A stretch of DNA of 64,000 bases, taken from contig NZ_NEHW01000003.1 of the NCBI RefSeq assembly GCF_002112505.1, positions 492,493 through 556,492 of the forward strand, in the 5' to 3' direction. The translations under genes and the position numbers were made by a program. The notes below the pieces were generated by a model. The model ran no database searches. It was not told the DNA's origin and saw only the letters and a program-made list of their open reading frames with translations. Source of the stretch: Pseudomonas sp. R28(2017). GTDB lineage: Bacteria; Pseudomonadota; Gammaproteobacteria; Pseudomonadales; Pseudomonadaceae. Shown one piece after another: positions 16,661 through 27,020 of the stretch (the first letter of the stretch is position 1; every line of letters begins with the position of its first letter).

Positions 16661-17299
16661 TCAGTGGTAGGCGCGCTCCAGCTCGTCCAGCTGATGGTCG
16701 AAGCTGCGCAGGCGCGCCGACCAGGTGTACACCAATACCTCCAGGTCACGGTTGAGCACGGCGGTATTGCCGTGGCCGTTGCTCGACGGCTCGCACAGGT
16801 CCAGTTGATAACGCTCGCGGGCCATGGCCGTGGCCACGCTGGACAGGTCGCGGGCATTGGCCAGCCAGTGATGGTGATGGTCGTGGATTTCCCGGTCGAG
16901 CGCCCGGCACTGGCGCTTCAAGGCATCCAGGCTCTGCTCCAGGGGGGTGCCCTTGAGCTCGCCCATCACCTCTTCGAAGGTACGACCGGAATGCCAGTAG
17001 CTGCCCCAGAAATAGCGATCGAACACTGTCTCGACGCGGCGTAGCGCGACCTTGGTGTTCCAGATGGTCAGCAATGTTCGCCCCTGGATCACTTCACGCT
17101 TGTTCAGGCGCAACTGCTGCCAGGCAATCCAGGTCAGCGCCACCAGCGCGACCGCGCCAGTGACGGCGGCGGCAGCGTAGAGAAACTGTATCGCCTGGTT
17201 CATCTGCTGGGTGTGGCGGATGCCGTAAAAGTAACCGGCCGTCAGGGTGCCCAGGATCGTCACGGAGCACCAGAAACCTGGTGCGTAGGGATCTTTCAT
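16661..17299 (-). CDS. uncharacterised two-helix membrane protein
   Basis: 212 residues with no family I recognise. Two hydrophobic segments (residues about 9-27, FWCSVTILGTLTAGYFYG, and 37-60, LYAAAAVTGAVALVALTWIAW) are followed by a soluble helical region of about 150 residues rich in charged residues, with EIHDHHHHWLANARDL near the middle. The layout suggests an inner-membrane anchor with a cytoplasmic helical domain. ATG 17299 follows GAGGGG. Confidence 0.7.
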   Translation of the reverse strand: MKDPYAPGFWCSVTILGTLTAGYFYGIRHTQQMNQAIQFLYAAAAVTGAVALVALTWIAWQQLRLNKREVIQGRTLLTIWNTKVALRRVETVFDRYFWGSYWHSGRTFEEVMGELKGTPLEQSLDALKRQCRALDREIHDHHHHWLANARDLSSVATAMARERYQLDLCEPSSNGHGNTAVLNRDLEVLVYTWSARLRSFDHQLDELERAYH

Positions 17300-17368
17300 C
17301 ACGCTATCCCCTCTTGTTTTCCCTGAGCATAGCAACGGCCAATCACTCGTCAGGTGCCGCTCGGCACT

Positions 17369-17611
17369 TTATTTTCGGGGGCGGCGTAGCGCTTCGTTGA
17401 GTTGATCGAAAGGCACCGCCCAATCGGCATCTTCAATGATGCTTTCCTTCAGGAAGGCGCGTTGGGAGTCGGTCCAGAACGGTGCATCCACCAGCTTGGT
17501 CTCGTTCTTCAACGGTGAGTGGCTGGTGATGAACTGGTCGATGCTCTGCGCATCGTCGGGCAGGCCCAGTTGCTTGAACAGCTCGGCGAATGGATGGATC
17601 GGTGCGTCCAT
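17369..17611 (-). CDS. DUF2789 protein
   Basis: 80 residues. Start ATG 17611 follows a strong GGAGGAACC. The sequence PIHPFAELFKQLGLPDDAQSIDQFI...APFWTDSQRAFLKESIIEDADWA matches the DUF2789 family, small soluble proteins of gammaproteobacteria with no known role. Next to the deacylase gene on the same strand with a 61-base gap. Confidence 0.85.
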   Translation of the reverse strand: MDAPIHPFAELFKQLGLPDDAQSIDQFITSHSPLKNETKLVDAPFWTDSQRAFLKESIIEDADWAVPFDQLNEALRRPRK

Positions 17612-17672
17612 GGTTCCTCCTGTGTGCCGGGCTGGCCGTCCACGACGCCGGCCCGGCATTGGCTTGAGAACA

Positions 17673-18131
17673 TCAGCACAGCTCGCGTACTTCGGCTTGC
17701 GGTACCAGTTTGAGGTACTGCTCCATGCTCATGTGGATCAGGTGATCGTGGTCACCCGCCTCCAGGTAGACATCGCCTTGGCGGGTAAGACTCGAATCGA
17801 GCAGCATCTTGATCTGATAGGCGTCACCCATCGCCGGGATGGCACCCCGCTCGCAATCGCCGAACAGCATCGGCAAGGCGCTTTCGCGGGTCAGTTGCCA
17901 GGCGCCGGACATGCGCACCTTGCTCATGTCCATGTGCCGGTTGGCCGGTAGCACGGCCATGATGTAGTTGCCATGGCGGTCGTCGAGCATGACCGACTTG
18001 GCGACCCGCTCTGCCGGTACCCCGGCCGTACGCGCCGATTCCAGGCTGGTGGCCGAGTGTGGGTGGGGAATGATGTCGTAATCGCAGTTGGCCTGGTCCA
18101 GGCGCTGCTGCAGGGTCTTGGCCATACGCAT
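17673..18131 (-). CDS. YbaK/ProX-type aminoacyl-tRNA deacylase
   Basis: 152 residues of the YbaK/EbsC/ProX editing-domain family, which hydrolyses mischarged tRNAs in trans (typically Cys- or Ala-tRNAPro). Typical elements are the SATSLESARTAGVPAERVAKSVMLDD segment, containing the conserved Lys near residue 45, followed by the YIMAVLPANRHMD strand and the GDCERGAIPAMG loop. Start ATG 18131 lies 6 bases after GGAGG; ATG 18125 is an alternative. Exact substrate not determinable. Confidence 0.85.
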   Translation of the reverse strand: MRMAKTLQQRLDQANCDYDIIPHPHSATSLESARTAGVPAERVAKSVMLDDRHGNYIMAVLPANRHMDMSKVRMSGAWQLTRESALPMLFGDCERGAIPAMGDAYQIKMLLDSSLTRQGDVYLEAGDHDHLIHMSMEQYLKLVPQAEVRELC

Positions 18132-18228
18132 GATGCACCTCCGGTTTCGCCCCCAATTTCCAATTTTAGGCCTTGGGCTGGCAGGCATGGCTAAACTTCA
18201 AGCAGAGAGGTCCACGAGGTGACGACAG

Positions 18229-19581
18229 GTGATCACTCGATGTTGCCGCTGCCTGCTGCTGTTGCTGCTGCTCGGCCTTGCCCAGGGCGGCCAGGCGGCG
18301 CCCGGCAACGTCTGGGTACTGGGCATCGATGACGCCATCGGCCCGGCCAGTGCCGACTACCTGCTGCGCAACCTCGAACAGGCCAATGCCCAGGGTGCCC
18401 AGTTGGTGGTACTGCGCCTGGATACCCCCGGCGGCCTGGACAGCGCCATGCGCCAGATGATCAAGGCGATCCTCGCCAGCCCGGTGCCGGTCGTCAGTTT
18501 CGTTGCCCCCAGCGGCGCCCGTGCCGCCAGCGCCGGCACCTATATCCTGTATGCCAGCCACGTCGCCGCCATGGCCCCGGGGACCAACCTCGGCGCCGCC
18601 ACGCCCGTGCAGATCGGTGGCCTGCCCGGTACACCAAAGGGCGACAAGGCCAAGCCGAGCGACGAGGAACAGACCCTGGCGCGCAAACAGGTCAACGATG
18701 CCACCGCGTACATCCGAGGCCTGGCCCAACTACGCGGGCGCAATGCCGACTGGGCGGAACAGGCAGTGCGTGAGGCAGTCAGCTTGCCTGCCAGCGAAGC
18801 GCTGCGCCTGAAAGTGATCGACCAGGTCGCCAACGACCTGCCCGACCTGCTGCGCCAACTCGACGGCAAGACCTTGGTCGCCGCCGGCCAACCGCGGCTG
18901 CTGCAAGCACGGGACGCAGCCCTGATCGAGCACCTGCCGGACTGGCGCACGCGCCTGCTGGCCGTCATTACCAACCCCAGCGTGGCGCTGATCCTGATCA
19001 TGATCGGGGTGTACGGCCTGCTGTTCGAGTTCATGAACCCCGGCTCGGCGCTGGGCGGCGTGGTCGGCGGCATCTGCCTGTTGCTGGCGCTGTACGCCCT
19101 GCAGTTGCTGCCGGTGAGCTTCGCCGGCGTGGCGCTGATCCTGCTCGGCATCGCCTTCATGATCGCCGAGGCGTTTCTGCCCAGCTTCGGCGTGGTCGGG
19201 TTCGGCGGTATCGTGGCCTTCGTGGTCGGCGCCGTGATCCTGATCGACACCGACGCACCGGGCTTTGGTATCCCGCTAACGCTGATCGGCACGCTCGCCG
19301 TGCTCTCGGCGCTGTTGATCGGCGGTGTGCTGGGCATGGCCATCAAGGCGCGGCGGCGGGCTCTGGTCAGCGGTGACGCCGGCCTGGTCGGCAGCCTGGT
19401 GACGGTCACCCAGGTGCTGGCGGACAACCCGTTCTGTGGTTCGGTACAGGCCCAGGGCGAACAATGGCAAGTCCAGTGCACAACGCCACTGCAACCCGGG
19501 CAGAACGTTCGGGTCACGGCGCGCCATGGCGTGATGCTGGAAGTGAGCGCCGCCGCGCCGGCGGCGCAAGGAGACGGATGA
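18229..19581 (+). CDS. NfeD long form: ClpP-class membrane serine protease
   Basis: 450 residues, GTG start preceded by GAGGTGAC. Signal peptide to about residue 25; a ClpP-like protease domain in residues 28-215 ([20 protein letters not shown], catalytic Ser in [18 protein letters not shown]); four to five transmembrane helices in residues 245-385; a small OB-fold domain at the end. NfeD proteases cleave the C-terminal hydrophobic end of stomatin partners; here the partner gene (slipin) overlaps by ATGA. Together they act in membrane protein quality control. Confidence 0.92.
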   Translation: MITRCCRCLLLLLLLGLAQGGQAAPGNVWVLGIDDAIGPASADYLLRNLEQANAQGAQLVVLRLDTPGGLDSAMRQMIKAILASPVPVVSFVAPSGARAASAGTYILYASHVAAMAPGTNLGAATPVQIGGLPGTPKGDKAKPSDEEQTLARKQVNDATAYIRGLAQLRGRNADWAEQAVREAVSLPASEALRLKVIDQVANDLPDLLRQLDGKTLVAAGQPRLLQARDAALIEHLPDWRTRLLAVITNPSVALILIMIGVYGLLFEFMNPGSALGGVVGGICLLLALYALQLLPVSFAGVALILLGIAFMIAEAFLPSFGVVGFGGIVAFVVGAVILIDTDAPGFGIPLTLIGTLAVLSALLIGGVLGMAIKARRRALVSGDAGLVGSLVTVTQVLADNPFCGSVQAQGEQWQVQCTTPLQPGQNVRVTARHGVMLEVSAAAPAAQGDG

Positions 19582-20333
19582 TGTTCATGCAAGTGGGTTT
19601 TGGCGCGGTGCTGATCGTGCTGGCGATGCTGTTGCTGTCGGCATTTCGCATCCTGCGCGAGTACGAGCGCGGCGTGGTGTTCCAGCTGGGGCGCTTCTGG
19701 CAGGTCAAGGGCCCGGGGCTGATCCTGCTGATTCCGGTGATCCAGCAGATGGTCCGGGTCGACCTGCGCACCGTGGTGCTGGATGTGCCGCCACAGGATG
19801 TGATCACCCGCGACAACGTGTCGGTGAAGGTCAATGCGGTGGTGTATTTCCGCGTGCTCGACCCGCAGAAGGCGATCATCCAGGTCGAGGACTTCCTCGT
19901 CGCCACCAGCCAGCTGGCGCAGACCACCTTGCGTGCAGTGCTGGGCAAACACGAGCTGGACGAGCTGCTGGCCGAGCGCGAACAGTTGAACCTGGACATC
20001 CGCCAGGTGCTGGACGCCCAGACCGACGCCTGGGGCATCAAGGTGGCCAACGTCGAGATCAAGCATGTCGACCTCAACGAATCGATGGTCCGCGCCATCG
20101 CCCGCCAGGCAGAAGCCGAACGCGAGCGGCGGGCCAAGGTGATTCACGCCGAAGGTGAATTGCAGGCGTCGGAAAAGCTGATGCAGGCCGCGCAGATGCT
20201 CAGCAAGGAGCCGGGGGCCATGCAGTTGCGTTACATGCAGACATTGGGGGCGATTGCCGGGGACAAGAGTTCGACCATTGTCTTTCCGTTGCCGGTCGAC
20301 TTGCTCAAGGGGTTGGTGGACAAGCAGAAATGA
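19578..20333 (+). CDS. slipin, stomatin/SPFH-family membrane protein
   Basis: 251 residues. One N-terminal hydrophobic helix (residues 5-22), then an SPFH/band-7 domain: [52 protein letters not shown], and a C-terminal helical region ending [11 protein letters not shown], the hydrophobic target of NfeD. It oligomerises at the inner membrane. Overlaps nfeD by ATGA; a GC-rich stem-loop follows. Confidence 0.93.
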   Translation: MMFMQVGFGAVLIVLAMLLLSAFRILREYERGVVFQLGRFWQVKGPGLILLIPVIQQMVRVDLRTVVLDVPPQDVITRDNVSVKVNAVVYFRVLDPQKAIIQVEDFLVATSQLAQTTLRAVLGKHELDELLAEREQLNLDIRQVLDAQTDAWGIKVANVEIKHVDLNESMVRAIARQAEAERERRAKVIHAEGELQASEKLMQAAQMLSKEPGAMQLRYMQTLGAIAGDKSSTIVFPLPVDLLKGLVDKQK

Positions 20334-20356
20334 CCGGGGCTGCAGGGCAGCCCCGG
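20334..20356. terminator. stem-loop between slipin and lysE-like genes
   Basis: CCGGGGCTGC / GCAGCCCCGG, 10-bp perfect stem with an AGG loop between convergent genes. No T run, so efficiency is uncertain. Confidence 0.6.
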
Positions 20357-20363
20357 CTTGCGA

Positions 20364-20996
20364 TCAGATAGGCGCCCGACGCAGGGTGGCGAGGAAGGTG
20401 GCCGCGCCGATGAACAACCCGGCAAAGGTACGGTTCAGGCGCTTCTGCTGCTTGGGCGTGCGCAGCAGGCGCAGCACCCGCGAAGCCAGCCCGGTGTAAC
20501 CCGCCATCACCAGCATGTCGACGCTGATCATGGTCACGGTGATCGCGATGTACTGCGGCAGCAGCGGCGCATGCGGGTTGAGGAACTGCGGCAGCACGGC
20601 GAGCATGAACACCAGTGCCTTGGGGTTGCTGACGTTGACCAGGAAACCGCGGAACACCAGGCTCAACGGTTTGCCGATCGGGCGCACGCCGGACTCGTCG
20701 GCCATGTCCATCGGCAGGGCACGCCATTGCTTGTAGGCCAGGTAGACCAGATAGGCCACACCGAACCACTTGATGACCTGGAAGGCGGTGGCGGAAGCGG
20801 CCAGGATGGCGCCGACACCGGCAGCGATGATGGCGATCTGCACGATCAGGCCCAGTTGCAGGCCCAGGGCATTCCAGTATCCCCGCCAGAAACCGTACTG
20901 CAGCCCGCTGGACATCGAGGCAATCGCCCCGGCACCCGGCGACAGGCTGATCACCCAGCACGCGGCAAAGAAGCCCAACCACACTTCCATCGACAT
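20364..20996 (-). CDS. LysE-family translocator (amino-acid exporter)
   Basis: 210 residues with five to six hydrophobic helices. The LysE/RhtB signature is seen at the start (WVISLSPGAGAIASMSSGLQYG) and again in GFLVNVSNPKALVFMLAVLPQFL. Family members export amino acids or homoserine lactones; substrate unknown. ATG 20996 follows GAGG; a GTG three bases earlier is possible. No LysR regulator gene is adjacent. Confidence 0.9.
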   Translation of the reverse strand: MSMEVWLGFFAACWVISLSPGAGAIASMSSGLQYGFWRGYWNALGLQLGLIVQIAIIAAGVGAILAASATAFQVIKWFGVAYLVYLAYKQWRALPMDMADESGVRPIGKPLSLVFRGFLVNVSNPKALVFMLAVLPQFLNPHAPLLPQYIAITVTMISVDMLVMAGYTGLASRVLRLLRTPKQQKRLNRTFAGLFIGAATFLATLRRAPI

Positions 20997-21094
20997 CACA
21001 CACCTCGCTCAACAATTGTTGCAAAACATTAAGCTAAGGGGTTGGCGAAAAAATAACCAGTAAATTTTGCGGGATTTCCGTCGCCTGCACTGGC

Positions 21095-21129
21095 CCCTGT
21101 GGGAGCGGGCTTGCCCGCGAAGAGGTCAG
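21095..21129. repeat. REP element
   Basis: CCTGTGGGAGCGGGCTTGCC followed by CGCGAAGAGG, a single P. putida-type REP downstream of the ABC-F gene. Confidence 0.85.
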
Positions 21130-21148
21130 TGCAGGCAACAGCAAGCGA

Positions 21149-23059
<1,911 letters not shown>

Positions 23060-23109
23060 AGTGGTCGCGGAGTCTACCAGCTTCCTCGGCCCACAGCGTG
23101 AGTGGAATC

Positions 23110-23592
23110 ATGTACACCGACCTGTGGAATCACGCCCTGGCGCTCTATGCCCGCCCGGGTGTCGAAACGGCTTGCCTGGAGGTGCAGGCAATGGAGGGCG
23201 ACGTCTGCCTGCTGCTGTGCGCGACCTGGCTGCAGGCGCGTGCAGTCACCTTCAGTGACGAGCGCGCCCAGGCCCTGCATGCGATTGCCGGCTCCTGGCA
23301 ACACGATGTGGTGGCGCCGTTACGTCGCCTGCGCCAGCAATGGCGCACGCCCGCGCAGCACGATCCACACCTGGCGGCGTTGCGCGAACAGCTGAAAGGT
23401 CTGGAGCTACAAGCGGAGAAGACGTTGCTGCAACGGCTGCAAACCTGTGCGCAGCAATGGCCCGGAGGCTCGCATGAGCCCACGGACGATTGGCTGGACC
23501 GACTGGCACCGGCCCAGGCCCGTGGCCACGACGCGCTGGTTAGCTTGCGCGTCGCGGCCGCAGCGCTTCAGGAAGCCGAAGACGGCGCCTGA
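23110..23592 (+). CDS. conserved protein of the TIGR02444 type
   Basis: 160 residues, soluble, mostly helical: LWNHALALYARPGVETACLEVQ...CLLLCATWLQARAV, then WQHDVVAPLRRLRQQWR. This matches the small TIGR02444-type family found in pseudomonads next to algP. Start ATG 23110 is preceded by GAGTGGA; GTG 23098 is possible. The 3' end overlaps the convergent algP gene by 25 bases. Function unknown. Confidence 0.75.
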   Translation: MYTDLWNHALALYARPGVETACLEVQAMEGDVCLLLCATWLQARAVTFSDERAQALHAIAGSWQHDVVAPLRRLRQQWRTPAQHDPHLAALREQLKGLELQAEKTLLQRLQTCAQQWPGGSHEPTDDWLDRLAPAQARGHDALVSLRVAAAALQEAEDGA

Positions 23593-24692
23593 ACTGGGGT
23601 GCTGGCGGGTGCCGAGGGGGCGGCGGGAGCGGCCGAGTTGGTCGCAGGCGCACTGGCGGCGGGTGTAGCCGGTTTGGCTTCGGCAGGTTTGGCTGCGACG
23701 GGTTTTGCCGGGGCCTTCGCTGCTGGTTTTGCGGCAGGCCTGGCAGTCGCTGGTTTGGCTGGCGCCTTGGCAGCAGCAGGTTTCGCCGCTGGCTTGGCGG
23801 CGGGTTTGGCTGCAGCGGTTTTGGCCGGGGCTTTAGCTGCTGCTGGCTTGGCTGCCGCTGGTTTGGCAGGCGCCTTGGCAGCTGCAGGCTTCGCGGCTGG
23901 CTTGGCGGCTGGCTTGGCGGCAGGCTTGGCGGCAGGCTTGGCGGCAGGCTTGGCGGCGGCTCTGGCCGGGGCTTTGGCTGCTGCAGGTTTGGCAGGCGCC
24001 TTGGCAGCTGCAGGTTTCGCGGCTGACTTGGCGGCAGGTTTGGCAGCGGCGGTTCTGGCCGGGGCTTTGGCTGCTGCTGGCTTGGCGGCCGCTGGTTTGG
24101 CAGGCGCCTTGGCAGCAGCGGGTTTCGCGGCTGGTTTGGCTGCAGCAGCTTTCGCGGCTGGCTTGGCAGCGGCAGCGCGGGCCGGGGCCTTGGTTGCGGC
24201 CGGTTTGGCCGGCGCCTTGGTGGCAGCAGGCTTGGCGGCGCTGCGGGCCGGTGCCTTGGCAGCAGCAGGTTTCACGGCCTTGGCAGCCACGACACGCTGG
24301 TCGAGTGCCTTGCCAGCAGCCTCACGCACCTTGCCGACACCTTGAGCCAGCTTCAGGCTTTCCTGGGCATCACGCTTGAGTTGCTGAATATAAGTACGCG
24401 TCTGGGTCTGACGTTCCTTGAGCGAATCGAGCAATCCTTCAAGTTCACCAATAGCCTTTTGCGCCTTGTTCTGTGCCTTGGCCTTGCCTGCCTTGGCCGC
24501 ATCCTGCAACTTCAGGCGACCGTTGTGCAGTTTTTCCTGGGCTTTGCCGCGCTGCTTTTCCAACTTGGCCAGCAATTTCTCCGCATCAGCCAGCGCTTGC
24601 GAGCAGGCCTCTTCCAAGTGTTCGAGCAGGCTGCCCGAAAGTTGCTGGAGCAGGTGTAACGGCGTATTTACTGGCTTCTTTTTAGCCGACAT
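23568..24692 (-). CDS. algP: AlgP, histone-H1-like alginate regulatory protein
   Basis: 374 residues. Residues 1-130 form a helical region with charged heptads (LEEACSQALADAEKLLAKLEKQ). Residues about 135-345 consist of degenerate AAAKPAAK/AKAPAKPA tetrapeptide-type repeats as in eukaryotic H1 tails; the last 30 are Ala/Pro/Ser-rich. AlgP (AlgR3) binds DNA nonspecifically and was linked to algD expression in P. aeruginosa. Strong AGGAGGT before ATG 24692. The repeat tract is prone to length variation by slippage or recombination. Confidence 0.93.
   Translation of the reverse strand: MSAKKKPVNTPLHLLQQLSGSLLEHLEEACSQALADAEKLLAKLEKQRGKAQEKLHNGRLKLQDAAKAGKAKAQNKAQKAIGELEGLLDSLKERQTQTRTYIQQLKRDAQESLKLAQGVGKVREAAGKALDQRVVAAKAVKPAAAKAPARSAAKPAATKAPAKPAATKAPARAAAAKPAAKAAAAKPAAKPAAAKAPAKPAAAKPAAAKAPARTAAAKPAAKSAAKPAAAKAPAKPAAAKAPARAAAKPAAKPAAKPAAKPAAKPAAKPAAAKAPAKPAAAKPAAAKAPAKTAAAKPAAKPAAKPAAAKAPAKPATARPAAKPAAKAPAKPVAAKPAEAKPATPAASAPATNSAAPAAPSAPASTPVQAPSSAS
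23660..24281. repeat. in-gene KPAA repeat tract of algP
   Basis: Tandem degenerate 12-base and longer units coding KPAA/KAPA; the plus strand shows recurring GGCTTGGCGGCAGGCTTGGC-like units, five nearly identical copies around 23895-23960. Confidence 0.85.
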
Positions 24693-24916
24693 GGTTTACC
24701 TCCTGGCTGACGAGATTGCGGCTCATACTATGCTTCTGCTGCTACCGCCGCTAGGGCATGTTGACAGTATTGATGGCGCCGCGTTGCATGCCTGGGCAAA
24801 GTTGTTATCTTGCAGCTCCGTGCAAGTGTAGTTGCTTAACAAAACGTTGCTGATATTTACACATGTCCAGGCAACAACGCTGGCATACTTCCCTGCTCAT
24901 CGAGCAGGAGTTACCC

Positions 24917-25582
24917 ATGCCGCGTTATCTTGTTTTCGGCCTTTACCTGATGGCGCCATTCGCCCTGGCCGCCACCGATACCGCACCTGCCGATGATCAC
25001 GACCTGGCCTACAGCCTCGGCGCCAGCCTGGGTGAGCGCCTGCGCCAGGAAGTGCCCGGCCTGCAACTGGATGCGCTGGTCGAAGGCCTGCGCCAGTCCT
25101 ATCAGGGCCAACCACTGAAGCTCGACAAGGCACGCATGGAAGCCATTCTGCAACAGCACGAAGAGCAGGCCAGCAGCGCCGCCGAACAAGCCGAAGTGAC
25201 CAAGCTGCAAGCCGTGGAAACCCGCTTCATGGCCAACGAGCGGGCCCGCGCCGGCGTGCACGAGCTGCCAGAAGGCGTGCTGTACAGTGAGCTGAAAGCG
25301 GGTAATGGCACGCAGCCCAAAGCCGGCGGCAAGGTGCAGGTGCGCTATGTCGGCAGGTTGCCGGATGGCTCGGTGTTCGACCAGAACCAGCAACCGCAGT
25401 GGTTCAGCCTGGACTCGGTGATCGAAGGGTGGCAGGTGGCGCTGCCCCACATGAAGGCGGGTTCGACCTGGCGCCTGGTGATTCCCTCGGCACAGGCCTA
25501 CGGTGCCGAGGGCGCAGGTGACCTGATCGCGCCCTACACACCGCTGGTGTTCGATATCGAGTTGCTGGCGGTCGGCGACTGA
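24917..25582 (+). CDS. FKBP-type peptidyl-prolyl isomerase, exported
   Basis: 221 residues. Signal peptide MPRYLVFGLYLMAPFALAATD, an N-terminal helical dimerisation domain (LAYSLGASLGERLRQEVPGLQLDALVEGLRQ) and a C-terminal FKBP domain (VQVRYVGRLPDGSVFDQ, VIEGWQVALPHMKAGSTWRLVIPS). It acts as a periplasmic folding catalyst of the FkpA/Mip type. ATG 24917 follows CAGGAGTTACCC; the in-frame ATG at 24863 would bury the signal peptide. Divergent from algP. Confidence 0.92.
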   Translation: MPRYLVFGLYLMAPFALAATDTAPADDHDLAYSLGASLGERLRQEVPGLQLDALVEGLRQSYQGQPLKLDKARMEAILQQHEEQASSAAEQAEVTKLQAVETRFMANERARAGVHELPEGVLYSELKAGNGTQPKAGGKVQVRYVGRLPDGSVFDQNQQPQWFSLDSVIEGWQVALPHMKAGSTWRLVIPSAQAYGAEGAGDLIAPYTPLVFDIELLAVGD

Positions 25583-25591
25583 CGCCGACCT

Positions 25592-26062
25592 TCAGGCTTC
25601 GACCGCGCCCTCTTCCTTGTGCGCGTTATGCAGCACCTCGATCAGGCAGTCTTCGAGCTCGAAGCGTTCGTGCAACAGGCCGCCCAACTTGCCCAGCTTC
25701 TCGGCGAAGCGCTCGGTGTCCTTGCATTCGCCCTTCTCGCAGTGGTCATTGAAAGCCAGTGCGATCTGGGTAATGTCGTTGATTCGCGGGTTGATCTCTT
25801 CGGCCAGTTTCAGCGCCTTCTGATCCCCGAACGCCTTGGCCTCGGTGACCAGTTGCTCACTGACTTCGAAGTGCCAGGCCGACACATAGTCGACCAGCAC
25901 CGCGCAGAAGTCGCGGTTCTTGTCCTTGTCGGCAAAGGCTGGCTTGGCGTCGCGCAAGGTGCGAAAAGCCTGGACCAGCTCCTCTCGCTCCTCGAGCCAA
26001 CGGTCGATCAGCTTGTGAACCCCACCCCAGCGTTCCTGGGCGTTCTGACAACTATCGAGCAT
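25592..26062 (-). CDS. algQ: AlgQ/Rsd, anti-sigma-70 regulator
   Basis: 156 residues, all-helical Rsd/AlgQ family. Visible: MLDSCQNAQERWGGVHKLIDRWLEERE, then FCAVLVDYVSAWHFEV and RFELEDCLIEVLH. The protein binds region 4 of RpoD and favours alternative sigma factors; in P. aeruginosa AlgQ (AlgR2) influences alginate and nucleoside diphosphate kinase. Start ATG 26062 preceded by AAGGGAAGAGAT. Stands 9 bases from the convergent FKBP gene. Confidence 0.93.
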   Translation of the reverse strand: MLDSCQNAQERWGGVHKLIDRWLEEREELVQAFRTLRDAKPAFADKDKNRDFCAVLVDYVSAWHFEVSEQLVTEAKAFGDQKALKLAEEINPRINDITQIALAFNDHCEKGECKDTERFAEKLGKLGGLLHERFELEDCLIEVLHNAHKEEGAVEA

Positions 26063-26294
26063 GGCGATCTCTTCCCTTCTGGGTAGATGCCGCTGCACCT
26101 CGCACCACGACCGTGCAGCACAAAGGTGACATCAGCAGGACGGCATCGAGCAGTTGTGTTTTCGGTATGCGTGCTGGGAGATTATTCCCGCGCGTGCTTA
26201 GCATCAAGGTACGCAGCAGACAAAGTTCATACAAGTGTTTAATACCCCGATGCACCACCATTGGTCGCGCTATCGGCCACCGGCATGCCCCAGG

Positions 26295-26801
26295 TCAAGG
26301 ATTGCCAAGCGAGCGGAAACGATACGCCAGCAGCCAGCTCAAGGGCAGCGCCGCCAGCAGCAGAAACGCCAGCAGGCTCCATTCCGGCAAGGTCAGGTCG
26401 ATAAAGCTCCAGGTCAGCGAGCTGCAATCGGGCCCGCCGAGCAACAGCTGCCGCGCAGCTTCGCGCCACGACAGTTCGAACATGCGCCCGATCGGCAACG
26501 GGCACAGGTGGCTGGCATCACTCGCGCCCTGTAACCACACATGCCGCGCCGCCAGCAAGGCACCGCCGGCCGCACTCAGCAGCGCCGTTCGTGCGTAACG
26601 CCGGGCCCCGGCAATACCAGGCGCATGCAGCACCATACACAGGCACACCAGCGCATACACACCCAGCAGTACCCGCTGGCTGAAACATAATGGGCAAGGC
26701 ACAAGCCCAAGGGCACTTTCGAAATAGAAGGACGCGCCCAGCACTGCCAGCGAGGCGAGGCATGCCGGAATGAAAAACGTGCGCAAACTGGCCAGCGACA
26801 T
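26295..26801 (-). CDS. dsbB: DsbB-type disulfide bond formation protein
   Basis: 168 residues with four transmembrane helices. First periplasmic cysteine pair C-P-L-C (residues 36-39, LVPCPLCFSQR), second pair in the loop C-P-L-P...PDC (SHLCPLPIG, GGPDCSSLTW). It reoxidises DsbA and passes electrons to quinone. Pseudomonads commonly have two DsbB paralogues; this is the copy between algQ and hemY (called dsbH in P. aeruginosa). Confidence 0.92.
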   Translation of the reverse strand: MSLASLRTFFIPACLASLAVLGASFYFESALGLVPCPLCFSQRVLLGVYALVCLCMVLHAPGIAGARRYARTALLSAAGGALLAARHVWLQGASDASHLCPLPIGRMFELSWREAARQLLLGGPDCSSLTWSFIDLTLPEWSLLAFLLLAALPLSWLLAYRFRSLGNP

Positions 26802-26982
26802 GGGCAGACAGCTCCCGGGAAATGGAAGTGGCCTGGAACGTTAGAGGAAAGGCCGGGGTTGTTTCAAGGCGCTACAGGAATGACAAGTCGCTGTATTGCA
26901 AGGGAAGTTACCATCAAAGCTGTAGGAAACTTCTTAAGAACAGAATGCAGAACTAACTTTGAACGCAGAATAAGTTACCAGC

Positions 26983-27016
26983 CCCATGAGCCCGCACACC
27001 GGCGCGGGCTCATGGG
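26983..27016 (-). terminator. stem-loop after hemY
   Basis: CCCATGAGCCCGC (26983-26995) and GCGGGCTCATGGG (27004-27016), 13-bp perfect stem with an 8-base loop, directly after the hemY stop. No T run. Confidence 0.65.
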
Positions 27017-27020
27017 TCGT

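Noticed and set aside
23599..24345. A 248-codon Ala/Gly-rich frame opposite algP.
   Set aside because: It is the mirror image of the KPAA repeats; no ribosome site or independent support.
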